The position numbers and the translations under genes were made by a program. The notes under the pieces are model-generated. The model was not told the origin of the DNA and did not search any database. It saw nothing but the letters and a program-made list of their open reading frames with translations. Below, piece after piece: positions 1 to 5,460 of a DNA stretch of 6,053 nt (position 1 is the stretch's first letter; each line of letters opens with the position of its first letter). The stretch is from an uncultured Collinsella sp. (lineage in GTDB: Bacteria; Actinomycetota; Coriobacteriia; Coriobacteriales; Coriobacteriaceae), in the NCBI GenBank assembly GCA_900757285.1, contig CAAENI010000208.1, positions 1-6,053 on the forward strand, read 5' to 3'.

Positions 1-16
1 AGAGGTGCTCTTATTC

Positions 17-286
17 ATGGTCGAGAAGAGCGCGGGCATGAGCGCCGCAGTTATTTGCAAGCTTTGCGAGCATATTAAGCGCCAATCAGTGATGAACCCG
101 GGCGAGAGCATAGAGATCATTTCTCTGAGCGAGCTGTGCTCCAAATGCAAACCTCAAACGAAGCAGGAGAAGAGTGAGGCATGCATAAAACTCAAAGAAA
201 TTAACCCAGCTCTTACCGTGCGAGACATTGCGCGGATCGTCGGAGTCGGCGCCTCGACGGTCTCCCGTTACATGAAGGAGGCATAA
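17..286 (+). CDS. Small CxxC/CxxC zinc-finger-like protein with C-terminal helix-turn-helix
   Basis: I do not recognise a named family. From ATG 17 the protein has 89 residues. It carries two cysteine pairs, CKLC (C14, C17) and CSKC (C41, C44), spaced as in a small zinc ribbon. Residues 66-86 (LTVRDIARIVGVGASTVSRY) read as a classic helix-turn-helix of the type at the C-terminus of serine resolvases/invertases. A DNA-binding regulator is therefore likely. Its TAA lies 3 bp before the protease gene, and its last codons contain the protease ribosome binding site, so the two are almost certainly co-transcribed and translationally coupled. Start choice is uncertain: AGAGG at 1-5 supports ATG 17, ATG 38 is possible, and the frame stays open to the window edge, so the gene could begin outside the window. 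Alternatives are the tail of a larger recombinase-like protein or an antitoxin-like repressor. Confidence 0.7.
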   Translation: MVEKSAGMSAAVICKLCEHIKRQSVMNPGESIEIISLSELCSKCKPQTKQEKSEACIKLKEINPALTVRDIARIVGVGASTVSRYMKEA

Positions 287-289
287 GCC

Positions 290-2596
290 ATGTCCGACCC
301 GCTGCCAATTCTTGCCCACGGCGAATCGTATGCTCAGCCAGTTCAGAAGAAAACCGGTGGAGGTCCCAGGCCACGGCCACACGAGTACGAAGAGGCCAGG
401 AACCGCCTCCTTGCTAATATCGGCACTGTGTCCAGGCAGATACAGACCGACCCCGATTCCTATCTCGAGGAAAAGGTGGTCTGTATACGTATGGAGCCCA
501 AGTTCGAAGCAAAGTCCTATGCACCCTCATCGGTGCTCACCTCTTCGGACGAGTTGCAAATCATCGGCGGCAGGAGATACAAGACAGGCAACGTGCAACC
601 TCAGAAGAACAGTGATGACGAAGACGCGGGAGAGCAGCCCGAGTTCGCGAAGCTCTACTTCCTGCGCACGACCTCAAAGGGCATCGCCGATTTTGAGAAC
701 GCGCTTCGCACCGGGTCAAACGCATCGGATGCATGGCGCAACGAGGTAATGTCCATCCGCTCCTTCGACCTGCTTGACCCTGGCGAGAAGATACTAGGCT
801 TCGATGCGGAATGGAAAGAGGGACTGGTCGAGGCCGTGCTTCATCCGCTCCAAGAAAGCGCCGAGGATGCCATAGACCTGTTCTGCAAGGCAGCAGGTCT
901 CGGTCGTGACAAAATCGAGGTTCGGACATACAAAGACGGCGTTACATTCATCGCCGCACAGTTGAGCAGGGAAGCCACTATGGCAGCAGCGAGAATCAAC
1001 CCGTTGCGCACGGTTCACCCGATGGGAAGAATCGTCTTTGAGCCGATACGGAGCGCGATGAGCGCGCCAGCACCGCAGGTTGCTGCAGCCCAGAATGTCC
1101 CACCCGTGACCGTCGGCGTCTTCGATGGCGGATGCAATCTCAATGTCCCGCTCCTCGCCGGTTATGTCAATGCGCATGATGCCGTTGCATCACTGCCCGA
1201 ACAAAACTGCATCGATCATGGAACGGGTGTCTGCGGAGCCGTGCTGCATGGCGAGCTTTCCGGTAAGGGGGCTAGTGACGTCCTCCCTGCACCTGAGGTG
1301 AAGGTTGAGAGCTTTCGAGTGCTGCCGCCGAGCGATCCCGTCGACATTGACCTCTACGAATCGATTGATGCTATCGAGTACGTAGTCGGGCACTATCCTG
1401 ACATCCACCTGTATAATCTCTCGTTTGGCCCCACTGGCCCCATTCTCGACGATGACATCAGCCGCTTTACTTATGCGCTTGATGTGCTGTCGTACAACTG
1501 CGATGCCGAGCCGCCCCTCTTTTGCATTGCGGCCGGCAATGACGGTGATTTGCCAAGCCCAGATAATCGTGTGCAGTCACCAGCTGATCTGGTCAACGGC
1601 ATCGGAGTTGGCGCGTTTTGTATATTGCCTGATGGTACGAAGGCACGCGCTCCATATAGCTGTGTTGGTCCGGGAAGAGAGGGTGCCAAAATCAAGCCCG
1701 ACCTCCTTGAGTTTGGAGGGGACATCAACAAGCCATTCGTGGTGGTTGCCTCAAGCGGCAATGCTTTAGGCGCAAGCGCAGGTACCAGCTTTGCATCCCC
1801 CTTACTCGTCCACAAGCTTGGCAGAATGATGTCGCGAAGTGAGGATATCACACAGCATCTCGCCCGGGCTCTGGCCCTCCACAATTCGGAGCACAGTGAT
1901 AGCTTTGTTCGAGAGGAGTACGGTTTCGGCATTGCTCCAGATGATCCATCGACTTGTCTGAACTGTGACGACAACCGTGTCACCACGCTATATCAAGGCA
2001 CGCTCAGACCCAAGCAGCTTGTCTCGCTGCCGATATTTGCCCCCGGCATCGAGTCGGCGAAGGGGCTTATCACAATCAGTTGGACCATCGTTGCAGTCTG
2101 CAAAACGAATCCCAACGATTCGGATGCCTACACCTCAAGCTGCATAGTAGATACCCTCATTCCCCACGCCAACAAATTCACGTACTCGCTCAAAGGTACA
2201 AGCTATAGGCATACGGTGAATCTCGCCACCGAGGAGGGGCGTATCAAGGCGGCTGAGCTTGAACTACAGGGCTACACCTCATCAACCTTGCCGGTGAGCA
2301 AGCCTGCAAAGAAGTACTGGGAAGAGTCAGAGTTACGAGCCAACGACATGAAGTGGGACAGTGTCATCAGCAGGACACAACGCATGAAATCAAGCTCATT
2401 GTATGACCCGAAGCTGACGCTCCAATCCATATTCCGTAACAATAACGATCCCGATGCGCTCACTCGTTACTATGCTGTCGTGACGGTCGATGCTCCAGGC
2501 TACAATGGCAGTCTTTACAACAGTACGCTCCAGGAGTATCGCAACTTGCAGCCAATCAAGCTTAGGATTGAGCCGCGTCTTGAGGCAAGGAGTTAA
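290..2596 (+). CDS. Cytoplasmic subtilisin-family (S8) serine protease with large N- and C-terminal extensions
   Basis: This is a predicted endopeptidase of the S8 (subtilase) family, 768 residues. All catalytic motifs are present: Asp279 in VGVFDGG, His310 in DHGTGV, oxyanion Asn417 in AAGNDGD, and nucleophile Ser500 in GTSFASP. There is no signal peptide or TM segment, so it should act inside the cell. Residues 1 to about 265 form an extension containing an IRMEPKFEAKSYAPSS stretch. As I recall, this resembles an N-terminal region shared by cytoplasmic S8 proteases that are often encoded beside AAA+ ATPases in defence-type islands. Residues ~560-768 form a further, apparently beta-rich domain that I cannot name. 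The start is ATG 290, with AAGGAGG at 275-281 at ideal spacing. The neighbour here is a Zn/HTH protein, and no ATPase lies in the window, though one could lie upstream. By analogy with protease-repressor pairs, it might cleave its HTH partner, but this is inference. A weak hairpin terminator follows at 2602-2639. Confidence 0.92.
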   Translation: MSDPLPILAHGESYAQPVQKKTGGGPRPRPHEYEEARNRLLANIGTVSRQIQTDPDSYLEEKVVCIRMEPKFEAKSYAPSSVLTSSDELQIIGGRRYKTGNVQPQKNSDDEDAGEQPEFAKLYFLRTTSKGIADFENALRTGSNASDAWRNEVMSIRSFDLLDPGEKILGFDAEWKEGLVEAVLHPLQESAEDAIDLFCKAAGLGRDKIEVRTYKDGVTFIAAQLSREATMAAARINPLRTVHPMGRIVFEPIRSAMSAPAPQVAAAQNVPPVTVGVFDGGCNLNVPLLAGYVNAHDAVASLPEQNCIDHGTGVCGAVLHGELSGKGASDVLPAPEVKVESFRVLPPSDPVDIDLYESIDAIEYVVGHYPDIHLYNLSFGPTGPILDDDISRFTYALDVLSYNCDAEPPLFCIAAGNDGDLPSPDNRVQSPADLVNGIGVGAFCILPDGTKARAPYSCVGPGREGAKIKPDLLEFGGDINKPFVVVASSGNALGASAGTSFASPLLVHKLGRMMSRSEDITQHLARALALHNSEHSDSFVREEYGFGIAPDDPSTCLNCDDNRVTTLYQGTLRPKQLVSLPIFAPGIESAKGLITISWTIVAVCKTNPNDSDAYTSSCIVDTLIPHANKFTYSLKGTSYRHTVNLATEEGRIKAAELELQGYTSSTLPVSKPAKKYWEESELRANDMKWDSVISRTQRMKSSSLYDPKLTLQSIFRNNNDPDALTRYYAVVTVDAPGYNGSLYNSTLQEYRNLQPIKLRIEPRLEARS

Positions 2597-2601
2597 TAGA
2601 A

Positions 2602-2639
2602 GGGACGGCCATCGTGCATAATTGTCTGATGGCCGTTCT
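2602..2639 (+). terminator. Hairpin downstream of the protease gene
   Basis: A 9-bp perfect inverted repeat, ACGGCCATC (2605-2613) and GATGGCCGT (2628-2636), has a 14-nt loop. It can be extended outward by G-U and G-C pairs to about 12 bp. It starts 6 bp after the protease stop codon. The T-tract is poor, so it may be a weak or factor-assisted terminator for the two-gene operon. Confidence 0.55.
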
Positions 2640-2664
2640 GCTACATACAAAGCAATAGATAGTA

Positions 2665-2864
2665 TTAGGCAGACAAAACGATGCCTCTCTTGTCGAGTAA
2701 CCTGTCTACTGTGTTGAACAATTCTTGAAAGTTTCCAAGGGTCACATTAACGAACTGATACCTTAGGTCTTTGGAATGTAGACTCTCTCTCCGAAGAGCT
2801 CAGTAATCCCCAAGTTGAATTGTGACTTGTTATGGCGACCTTCTCTTTCGAGGAAGGTCGCCAT
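2665..2864 (-). pseudogene. Possible frameshifted 66-codon gene, unknown function
   Basis: On the minus strand, ATG at 2864-2862 opens a 33-residue frame (starts MATFLEREGRH, ends GERVYIPKT) that stops at 2765-2763. Just before that stop the next frame over, open from 2799 to 2665, carries on with DLRYQFVNVTLGNFQELF and ends RLLDKRGIVLSA. Adding one base to the AAA run just upstream of the first stop (2770-2772 on the + strand) joins them into a 66-residue protein with believable amphipathic composition. I do not recognise the product. It could be a decayed gene, the stump of a longer one, or chance. A perfect hairpin overlaps its first codons, which argues somewhat against normal coding. Base composition is lower in GC than in the flanking transposase and ugd remnants. 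Confidence 0.3.
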
Positions 2865-2867
2865 GAC
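2829..2867. repeat. Perfect 12-bp inverted repeat (long hairpin)
   Basis: ATGGCGACCTTC (2832-2843) and GAAGGTCGCCAT (2853-2864) are perfect complements around a 9-nt loop. Outer pairs extend the stem to about 15 bp. Neither strand has a good T-tract after it. It could be a factor-dependent terminator, a transcript-stabilising hairpin, or a protein or recombinase binding site. Confidence 0.6.
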
Positions 2868-2883
2868 CCCATTCCGGTCTTGT

Positions 2884-2951
2884 GATTATTCGCTGATTAT
2901 TGCATCAGTTTTGCTACGCCGTTCCATGCCGCACTGCAACGCCGCTCCATG
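2884..2951. repeat. Two pairs of short direct repeats
   Basis: GATTATT occurs at 2884-2890 and 2895-2901, 11 bp apart, about one helical turn. ACGCCGTTCCATG at 2916-2928 recurs as ACGCCGCTCCATG at 2939-2951 with one mismatch. The spacing could suit protein binding or reflect small duplications. No function can be assigned. Confidence 0.4.
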
Positions 2952-2987
2952 GTAGGCTGATACACGTTGACACGAAGAGCCTGTACG

Positions 2988-3012
2988 CGCCTAGCATGAG
3001 GCGTTTTCTTTT
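2988..3012 (+). terminator. Rho-independent terminator-like hairpin
   Basis: The stem is CGCCT (2988-2992) with AGGCG (2999-3003), and the loop is AGCATG. The run TTTTCTTTT (3004-3012) follows directly. This is a compact intrinsic terminator reading rightwards. No gene ends just before it, so it probably belonged to a gene that has been lost. Confidence 0.5.
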
Positions 3013-3068
3013 CCAAAACAATCCAGATGGCACGAAGCGTGCGGTAGTGTCGCGATCGTTGGTGTAGG

Positions 3069-3112
3069 TCTCGGTTCTCAAGGGTAGCCGGAGTCGACCC
3101 GAGGAACCGAGA
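3069..3112. repeat. Nested inverted repeat near the transposase remnant
   Basis: TCTCGGTTC (3069-3077) pairs with GAACCGAGA (3104-3112). Inside it GGGT (3082-3085) pairs with ACCC (3097-3100). It lies 30-75 bp beyond the stop codon of the IS256-type transposase remnant, where an IS end would be expected. It may be part of the element's end or its terminator. I cannot confirm an IS terminus because the other end is missing. Confidence 0.45.
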
Positions 3113-3143
3113 ATCGCCTAGAATGCCGTCATCCTAGCGTATG

Positions 3144-3493
3144 TCACGCCGCCTTCCCGCCGGGAATCGGGCTGTCGGCCACGACGAGCGCGATGAACCT
3201 GGCCACGTGCTCGGCGACGGCGCCCTCGACGGCCCTGCCGATGGAGTCGTCGTTGAACCAGCGGCGGCCGACCCACTCCTTGTCCATCTCGGCGAACACG
3301 GCGCCCATCATCCTGATGGGCTACTTCCTGCTCGGGAACACCTGTATGACGCGGCTGCGGCGCTTGAGCTCGCGGTCGGTGCGCTCCTGCACATTCTTGG
3401 TGCGCAGGCTGACGTGGTGCTCGCAGGGGAAGTCCAGGTAGCCCAGGGCGTCGGCCTCGGCCTTCTCGAGCACCTCGGCGGCCTTGGGGCAGA
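3144..3493 (-). pseudogene. IS256-family (Mutator) transposase remnant, 5'-truncated, with in-frame amber stop
   Basis: Reading leftwards, the frame gives PKAAEVLEKAEADALGYLDF, then LRTKNVQERTDRELKRRSRV and IQVFPSRK, then a TAG at 3323-3321. The same frame continues PIRMMGAVFAEMDKEW and ends VVADSPIPGGKAA with TGA at 3146-3144. This is the characteristic C-terminus of IS256-group DDE transposases. The Glu in NVQER sits where the third catalytic acid is usually placed. Only about 114 of roughly 400 codons remain. Similarity to the family stops near a G8 run (minus strand, 3501-3494), and the two catalytic Asp regions are absent. The amber codon replaces what is usually a Ser (SRKSLIR-type motif), which fits a TCG to TAG change. 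It is not functional. Confidence 0.85.
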
Positions 3494-3511
3494 CCCCCCC
3501 CGATCTGATCG

Positions 3512-3892
3512 GTGACGAGCTGGGAGCTCGAGTCCGGGCTCGCCGACTGCAGAACCAGGCTCGCCGCAGCGGCACGCGTGGACGGCGTGTACAGGGAGCG
3601 CGCCCGCGCCATCAGCGGGGGGGGGTGCTGCGACCGCGAGATACGCGGTAGCGACCTTGGCCGCATGTGGGCGCTTCTGCAGGTTCGAGCGGAAGGATGT
3701 GAAGTGATGGGCGAAGACGTGAAATGGGCGTTGGGCATTGCGGTCACGGCGCTCGTGCTCGTGGCGTTTCTGCCGCTCGTGCCGGTCGTCCTGGTGCCGG
3801 GGCCGTGGAAGACTAGGGGGCGCGTCCGAGACCGAAACCCCCCCCGTTGGAGGGGCCGTCCGGGCCGTCCGTTTTTTGACCGGGCGAGCTGA
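3512..3892 (+). CDS. Hypothetical small protein with one predicted TM helix (possible start 3707)
   Basis: I do not recognise it. The frame opens with GTG 3512, six bases after an in-frame TGA, without a clear ribosome binding site, and would encode 126 residues. An internal ATG at 3707 has a good GGAAGGA (3691-3697) and would give a 61-residue protein. In that shorter form residues ~5-30 (KWALGIAVTALVLVAF onward) form a hydrophobic helix followed by a basic, Arg/Pro-rich tail. Such tiny membrane proteins are common in phage lysis or accessory regions. The frame passes through a G9 run (3617-3625) and a C8 run (3838-3845), so the longer form may be unstable or decayed. Minus-strand frames here are long only because of high GC. 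The short version is the more believable one. Confidence 0.35.
   Translation: MTSWELESGLADCRTRLAAAARVDGVYRERARAISGGGCCDREIRGSDLGRMWALLQVRAEGCEVMGEDVKWALGIAVTALVLVAFLPLVPVVLVPGPWKTRGRVRDRNPPRWRGRPGRPFFDRAS
3842..3877 (+). terminator. Possible GC-rich terminator before the panA-like gene
   Basis: CCCC (3842-3845) can pair with GGGG (3852-3855), or GGCC (3854-3857) with GGCC (3863-3866). T6 follows at 3872-3877. GGCCGTCC is also directly repeated (3854-3861 and 3863-3870). It overlaps the end of the small membrane ORF. It would insulate the downstream pair from upstream transcription, but the stem is modest. Confidence 0.3.
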
Positions 3893-3910
3893 GATGCTTT
3901 TATCGCGATA
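3876..3910 (+). promoter_or_regulatory. Candidate promoter with palindromic operator
   Basis: TTGACC (3876-3881) and TTTATC (3899-3904) are separated by 17 bp, a good sigma-70-type layout. The perfect 10-bp palindrome TATCGCGATA (3901-3910) overlaps the -10 box, where a repressor would block initiation. It lies 50 bp upstream of the Panacea gene, which would suit autoregulation of a toxin-antitoxin pair, though the binding factor is unknown. Confidence 0.45.
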
Positions 3911-3936
3911 CGCGCAGATGGGAAGCACATCACTGG

Positions 3937-3957
3937 TATGATGGGCAAAAGGAGGAG
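3937..3957 (+). promoter_or_regulatory. Extended -10 element and strong RBS of the Panacea gene
   Basis: TGG directly precedes TATGAT (3937-3942), matching an extended -10 box. A purine-rich AAAAGGAGGAG ends at 3957, three bases before ATG 3961. Transcription from this box would start at about 3949, right at the ribosome binding site. A matching -35 is not evident, so the upstream TTGACC promoter may be the main one. Confidence 0.45.
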
Positions 3958-3960
3958 ATT

Positions 3961-4425
3961 ATGAACACGACCGCAAGCTACACCGCCATGGGAATCGCCA
4001 AATACGTAGTTGACAAATGCTATAAAGACAACAAGCCGGTCAGCAACCTACAGCTACAGAAGATGCTGTACTTCTTGCAACTAACTTTCATCAAGGGGTA
4101 CGACTCGCCCCTGTTCGACGACACGTTCGAGGCATGGCAGTACGGCCCGGTCATCCGCGACGTATACGTCAAGTTCTCCGAGTTCGGCGGTTCGCCCATA
4201 AAGATGATTTTCCCTGACGCAGTCCGCTTCGAGAACGACGAGCAGGAAGATTTCATCAACACCATCATCGAAAAACTGCGAGGACTTTCTCCCTGGAACC
4301 TCGTACGGGTCTCCCATGCGAAGGGGTCCCCGTGGGATGAGGTCTACAATAGGCGCGGACAAGACAAGGGAATCATCCCAAACGGTCTCATCGTCGCGGC
4401 CGCAAAGGCGGACCAGAATGGCTGA
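3961..4425 (+). CDS. panA: Panacea-domain (DUF4065, SocA-like) protein, probable antitoxin
   Basis: The 154-residue protein matches the Panacea/DUF4065 pattern: LQLQKMLYF (30-38), then EAWQYGPVIRDVY (57-69) followed by F.EFGG, and near the C-terminus VSHAKGSPW (117-125), the usual SH....PW signature. Panacea proteins are known as antitoxins that neutralise many unrelated toxins encoded next to them (PanA-PanT) and are frequent on prophages. There is no extra HTH or fused domain. The start ATG 3961 has a near-ideal AGGAGGA. The stop overlaps the next start (ATGGCTGA, 4418-4425), a coupling typical of toxin-antitoxin pairs with the antitoxin first. The gene symbol is by family and is not proof of activity. 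Domain assignment is strong. The antitoxin role is inferred from family and context. Confidence 0.85.
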   Translation: MNTTASYTAMGIAKYVVDKCYKDNKPVSNLQLQKMLYFLQLTFIKGYDSPLFDDTFEAWQYGPVIRDVYVKFSEFGGSPIKMIFPDAVRFENDEQEDFINTIIEKLRGLSPWNLVRVSHAKGSPWDEVYNRRGQDKGIIPNGLIVAAAKADQNG

Positions 4426-5371
4426 GAATCAAGAAGTGCCCGCCGGCATGAAAAGAGCCCTTGAGATTCTGACGAGCGTTCTCCAAGCCGCAAACGGCGA
4501 CTATCTTGAGAAATCGATGCTCATTGTTCCCGACGTCGAGGCGGACTCCGATGAGACACAGAAAAGGGATGCGCTGACCAAACTTCTGGAAACCTTAGCG
4601 TCCGACGACCCAGGCCTCTCCCTCTCGGATGAAAACATCGCCGACGTCAAGGCCTTCTTCGAAAAGCTGTACGGCGGGCAGGTGAAGTTCCGCCATAGAT
4701 ACTCGGACGTCTGCAACGTCGTGTTTGACTACAAGGATTGCGAGCTCGACCCGACGAACGTCCCATACCCCGTAAGCCGCTTGGCCGACAACATGGGCAA
4801 GGTCCTGACAAGCATGCTGGAAGACCGACTCCGCTCGGAGCAGGCCGATAGTGTACGTAAGCTGTGCGACCACATCGAGCTTGAGAAGACGCGCCTACTC
4901 CACTACACGGAGCAGATGAAGATGATGTGCTCCTTCGAGGAAAGGAGCACGCAACTCGACGAGCAAATCAAAGAGCAGCAGGAAAAGACGGAAAGCGAAA
5001 TCAAACGTCTGGAAGATGACTCGCTGAAGCGAATTGAGGAGGAAAAGAGAGAAGCGCAGCGTGAAAACGTGTCCGTCCTCGGCGTGTTCACCGGCATCGT
5101 CGTCGCCTTCGTCGCGGGCCTGACCTTCTCCTCATCCATCCTGCAGAGCATCGACAGGGCGAGCATCTACAGGCTATGCGCGATGGCGACAGTGATAGGA
5201 GTATTCCTATTCGACACGATCGCGATCCTGCTCTCGTTCCTGGGAAAGGTGACCAGAGTTGAATGCCCTGACCTGGCCAAGATCGTGAAGATCGCAAACT
5301 TCATCGCCCTCGTCTTCCTCGCCGCCGCGGTCTTCGCGAGATTCTTCATCCCTATGCCAGCTTACAACTAG
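4418..5371 (+). CDS. Coiled-coil, three-TM membrane protein; candidate Panacea-neutralised toxin
   Basis: The 317-residue protein overlaps the Panacea gene by 8 bp (ATGGCTGA). This fixes ATG 4418 as the likely start, although the frame is open further upstream inside the Panacea gene, and its RBS is weak, as expected for coupled translation. Residues 1 to about 140 are soluble and unrecognised. Residues ~145-217 are highly charged and helical (a DEQIKEQQEKTESEIKRLE stretch), probably a coiled coil. Three hydrophobic segments follow at about 220-242, 252-275 and 289-311. A coiled coil leading into LGVFTGIVVAFVAGLTFSSS recurs, as I recall, in uncharacterised proteins next to Panacea genes. Some validated PanT toxins are membrane-acting, so a membrane toxin kept silent by the partner is plausible. 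An alternative is an abortive-infection-type membrane effector. Toxicity is inference; topology is well supported. Confidence 0.7.
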   Translation: MAENQEVPAGMKRALEILTSVLQAANGDYLEKSMLIVPDVEADSDETQKRDALTKLLETLASDDPGLSLSDENIADVKAFFEKLYGGQVKFRHRYSDVCNVVFDYKDCELDPTNVPYPVSRLADNMGKVLTSMLEDRLRSEQADSVRKLCDHIELEKTRLLHYTEQMKMMCSFEERSTQLDEQIKEQQEKTESEIKRLEDDSLKRIEEEKREAQRENVSVLGVFTGIVVAFVAGLTFSSSILQSIDRASIYRLCAMATVIGVFLFDTIAILLSFLGKVTRVECPDLAKIVKIANFIALVFLAAAVFARFFIPMPAYN

Positions 5372-5402
5372 CAGGAAGCAGAAACACCTACGACTAATCA
5401 GG

Positions 5403-5438
5403 GCCGCCCTCCGGGGCTCCCCGCTTTTCGCGGCGGGG
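5403..5438. repeat. GC-rich hairpin between the TM gene and the chimeric ORF
   Basis: CCCCGC (5419-5424) pairs with GCGG plus GGGG (5430-5438) across a TTTTC loop, with one bulged base. The flanks are further GC-rich and self-complementary. No T-tract follows on the + strand. It sits just upstream of the terminase-like start and might attenuate or separate transcription. Confidence 0.35.
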
Positions 5439-5460
5439 CGCGATTGATTGGAGGTGACGC

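Noticed and set aside
1471..1986. 171-residue minus-strand open frame
   Set aside because: It is fully antisense to the catalytic core of the S8 protease, including the Ser500 motif, and has no plausible ribosome binding site.
2597..3143. tRNA, riboswitch or CRISPR in the gene-free stretch
   Set aside because: I saw no cloverleaf, no regularly spaced long repeats and no recognisable riboswitch core. Only hairpins and short direct repeats are present.
3901..3910. TATCGCGATA as a phage attachment core
   Set aside because: I found no second copy in the window. Overlap with a promoter -10 makes an operator the simpler reading.
3308..3928. 206-residue minus-strand open frame
   Set aside because: It is a third-frame shadow over the transposase relic with no recognisable motif and an Arg/Ser/Pro-biased composition.
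3118..3948. 276-residue minus-strand open frame
   Set aside because: It is out of frame with the clear IS256 transposase signature on the same strand and is rich in Arg/Pro low-complexity text. Its length comes from GC-rich codon shadowing.
4316..4417. Upstream start for the TM protein (34 extra residues)
   Set aside because: These residues are a frame-shifted reading of the Panacea gene. ATG 4418 with the ATGGCTGA overlap is the natural coupled start.
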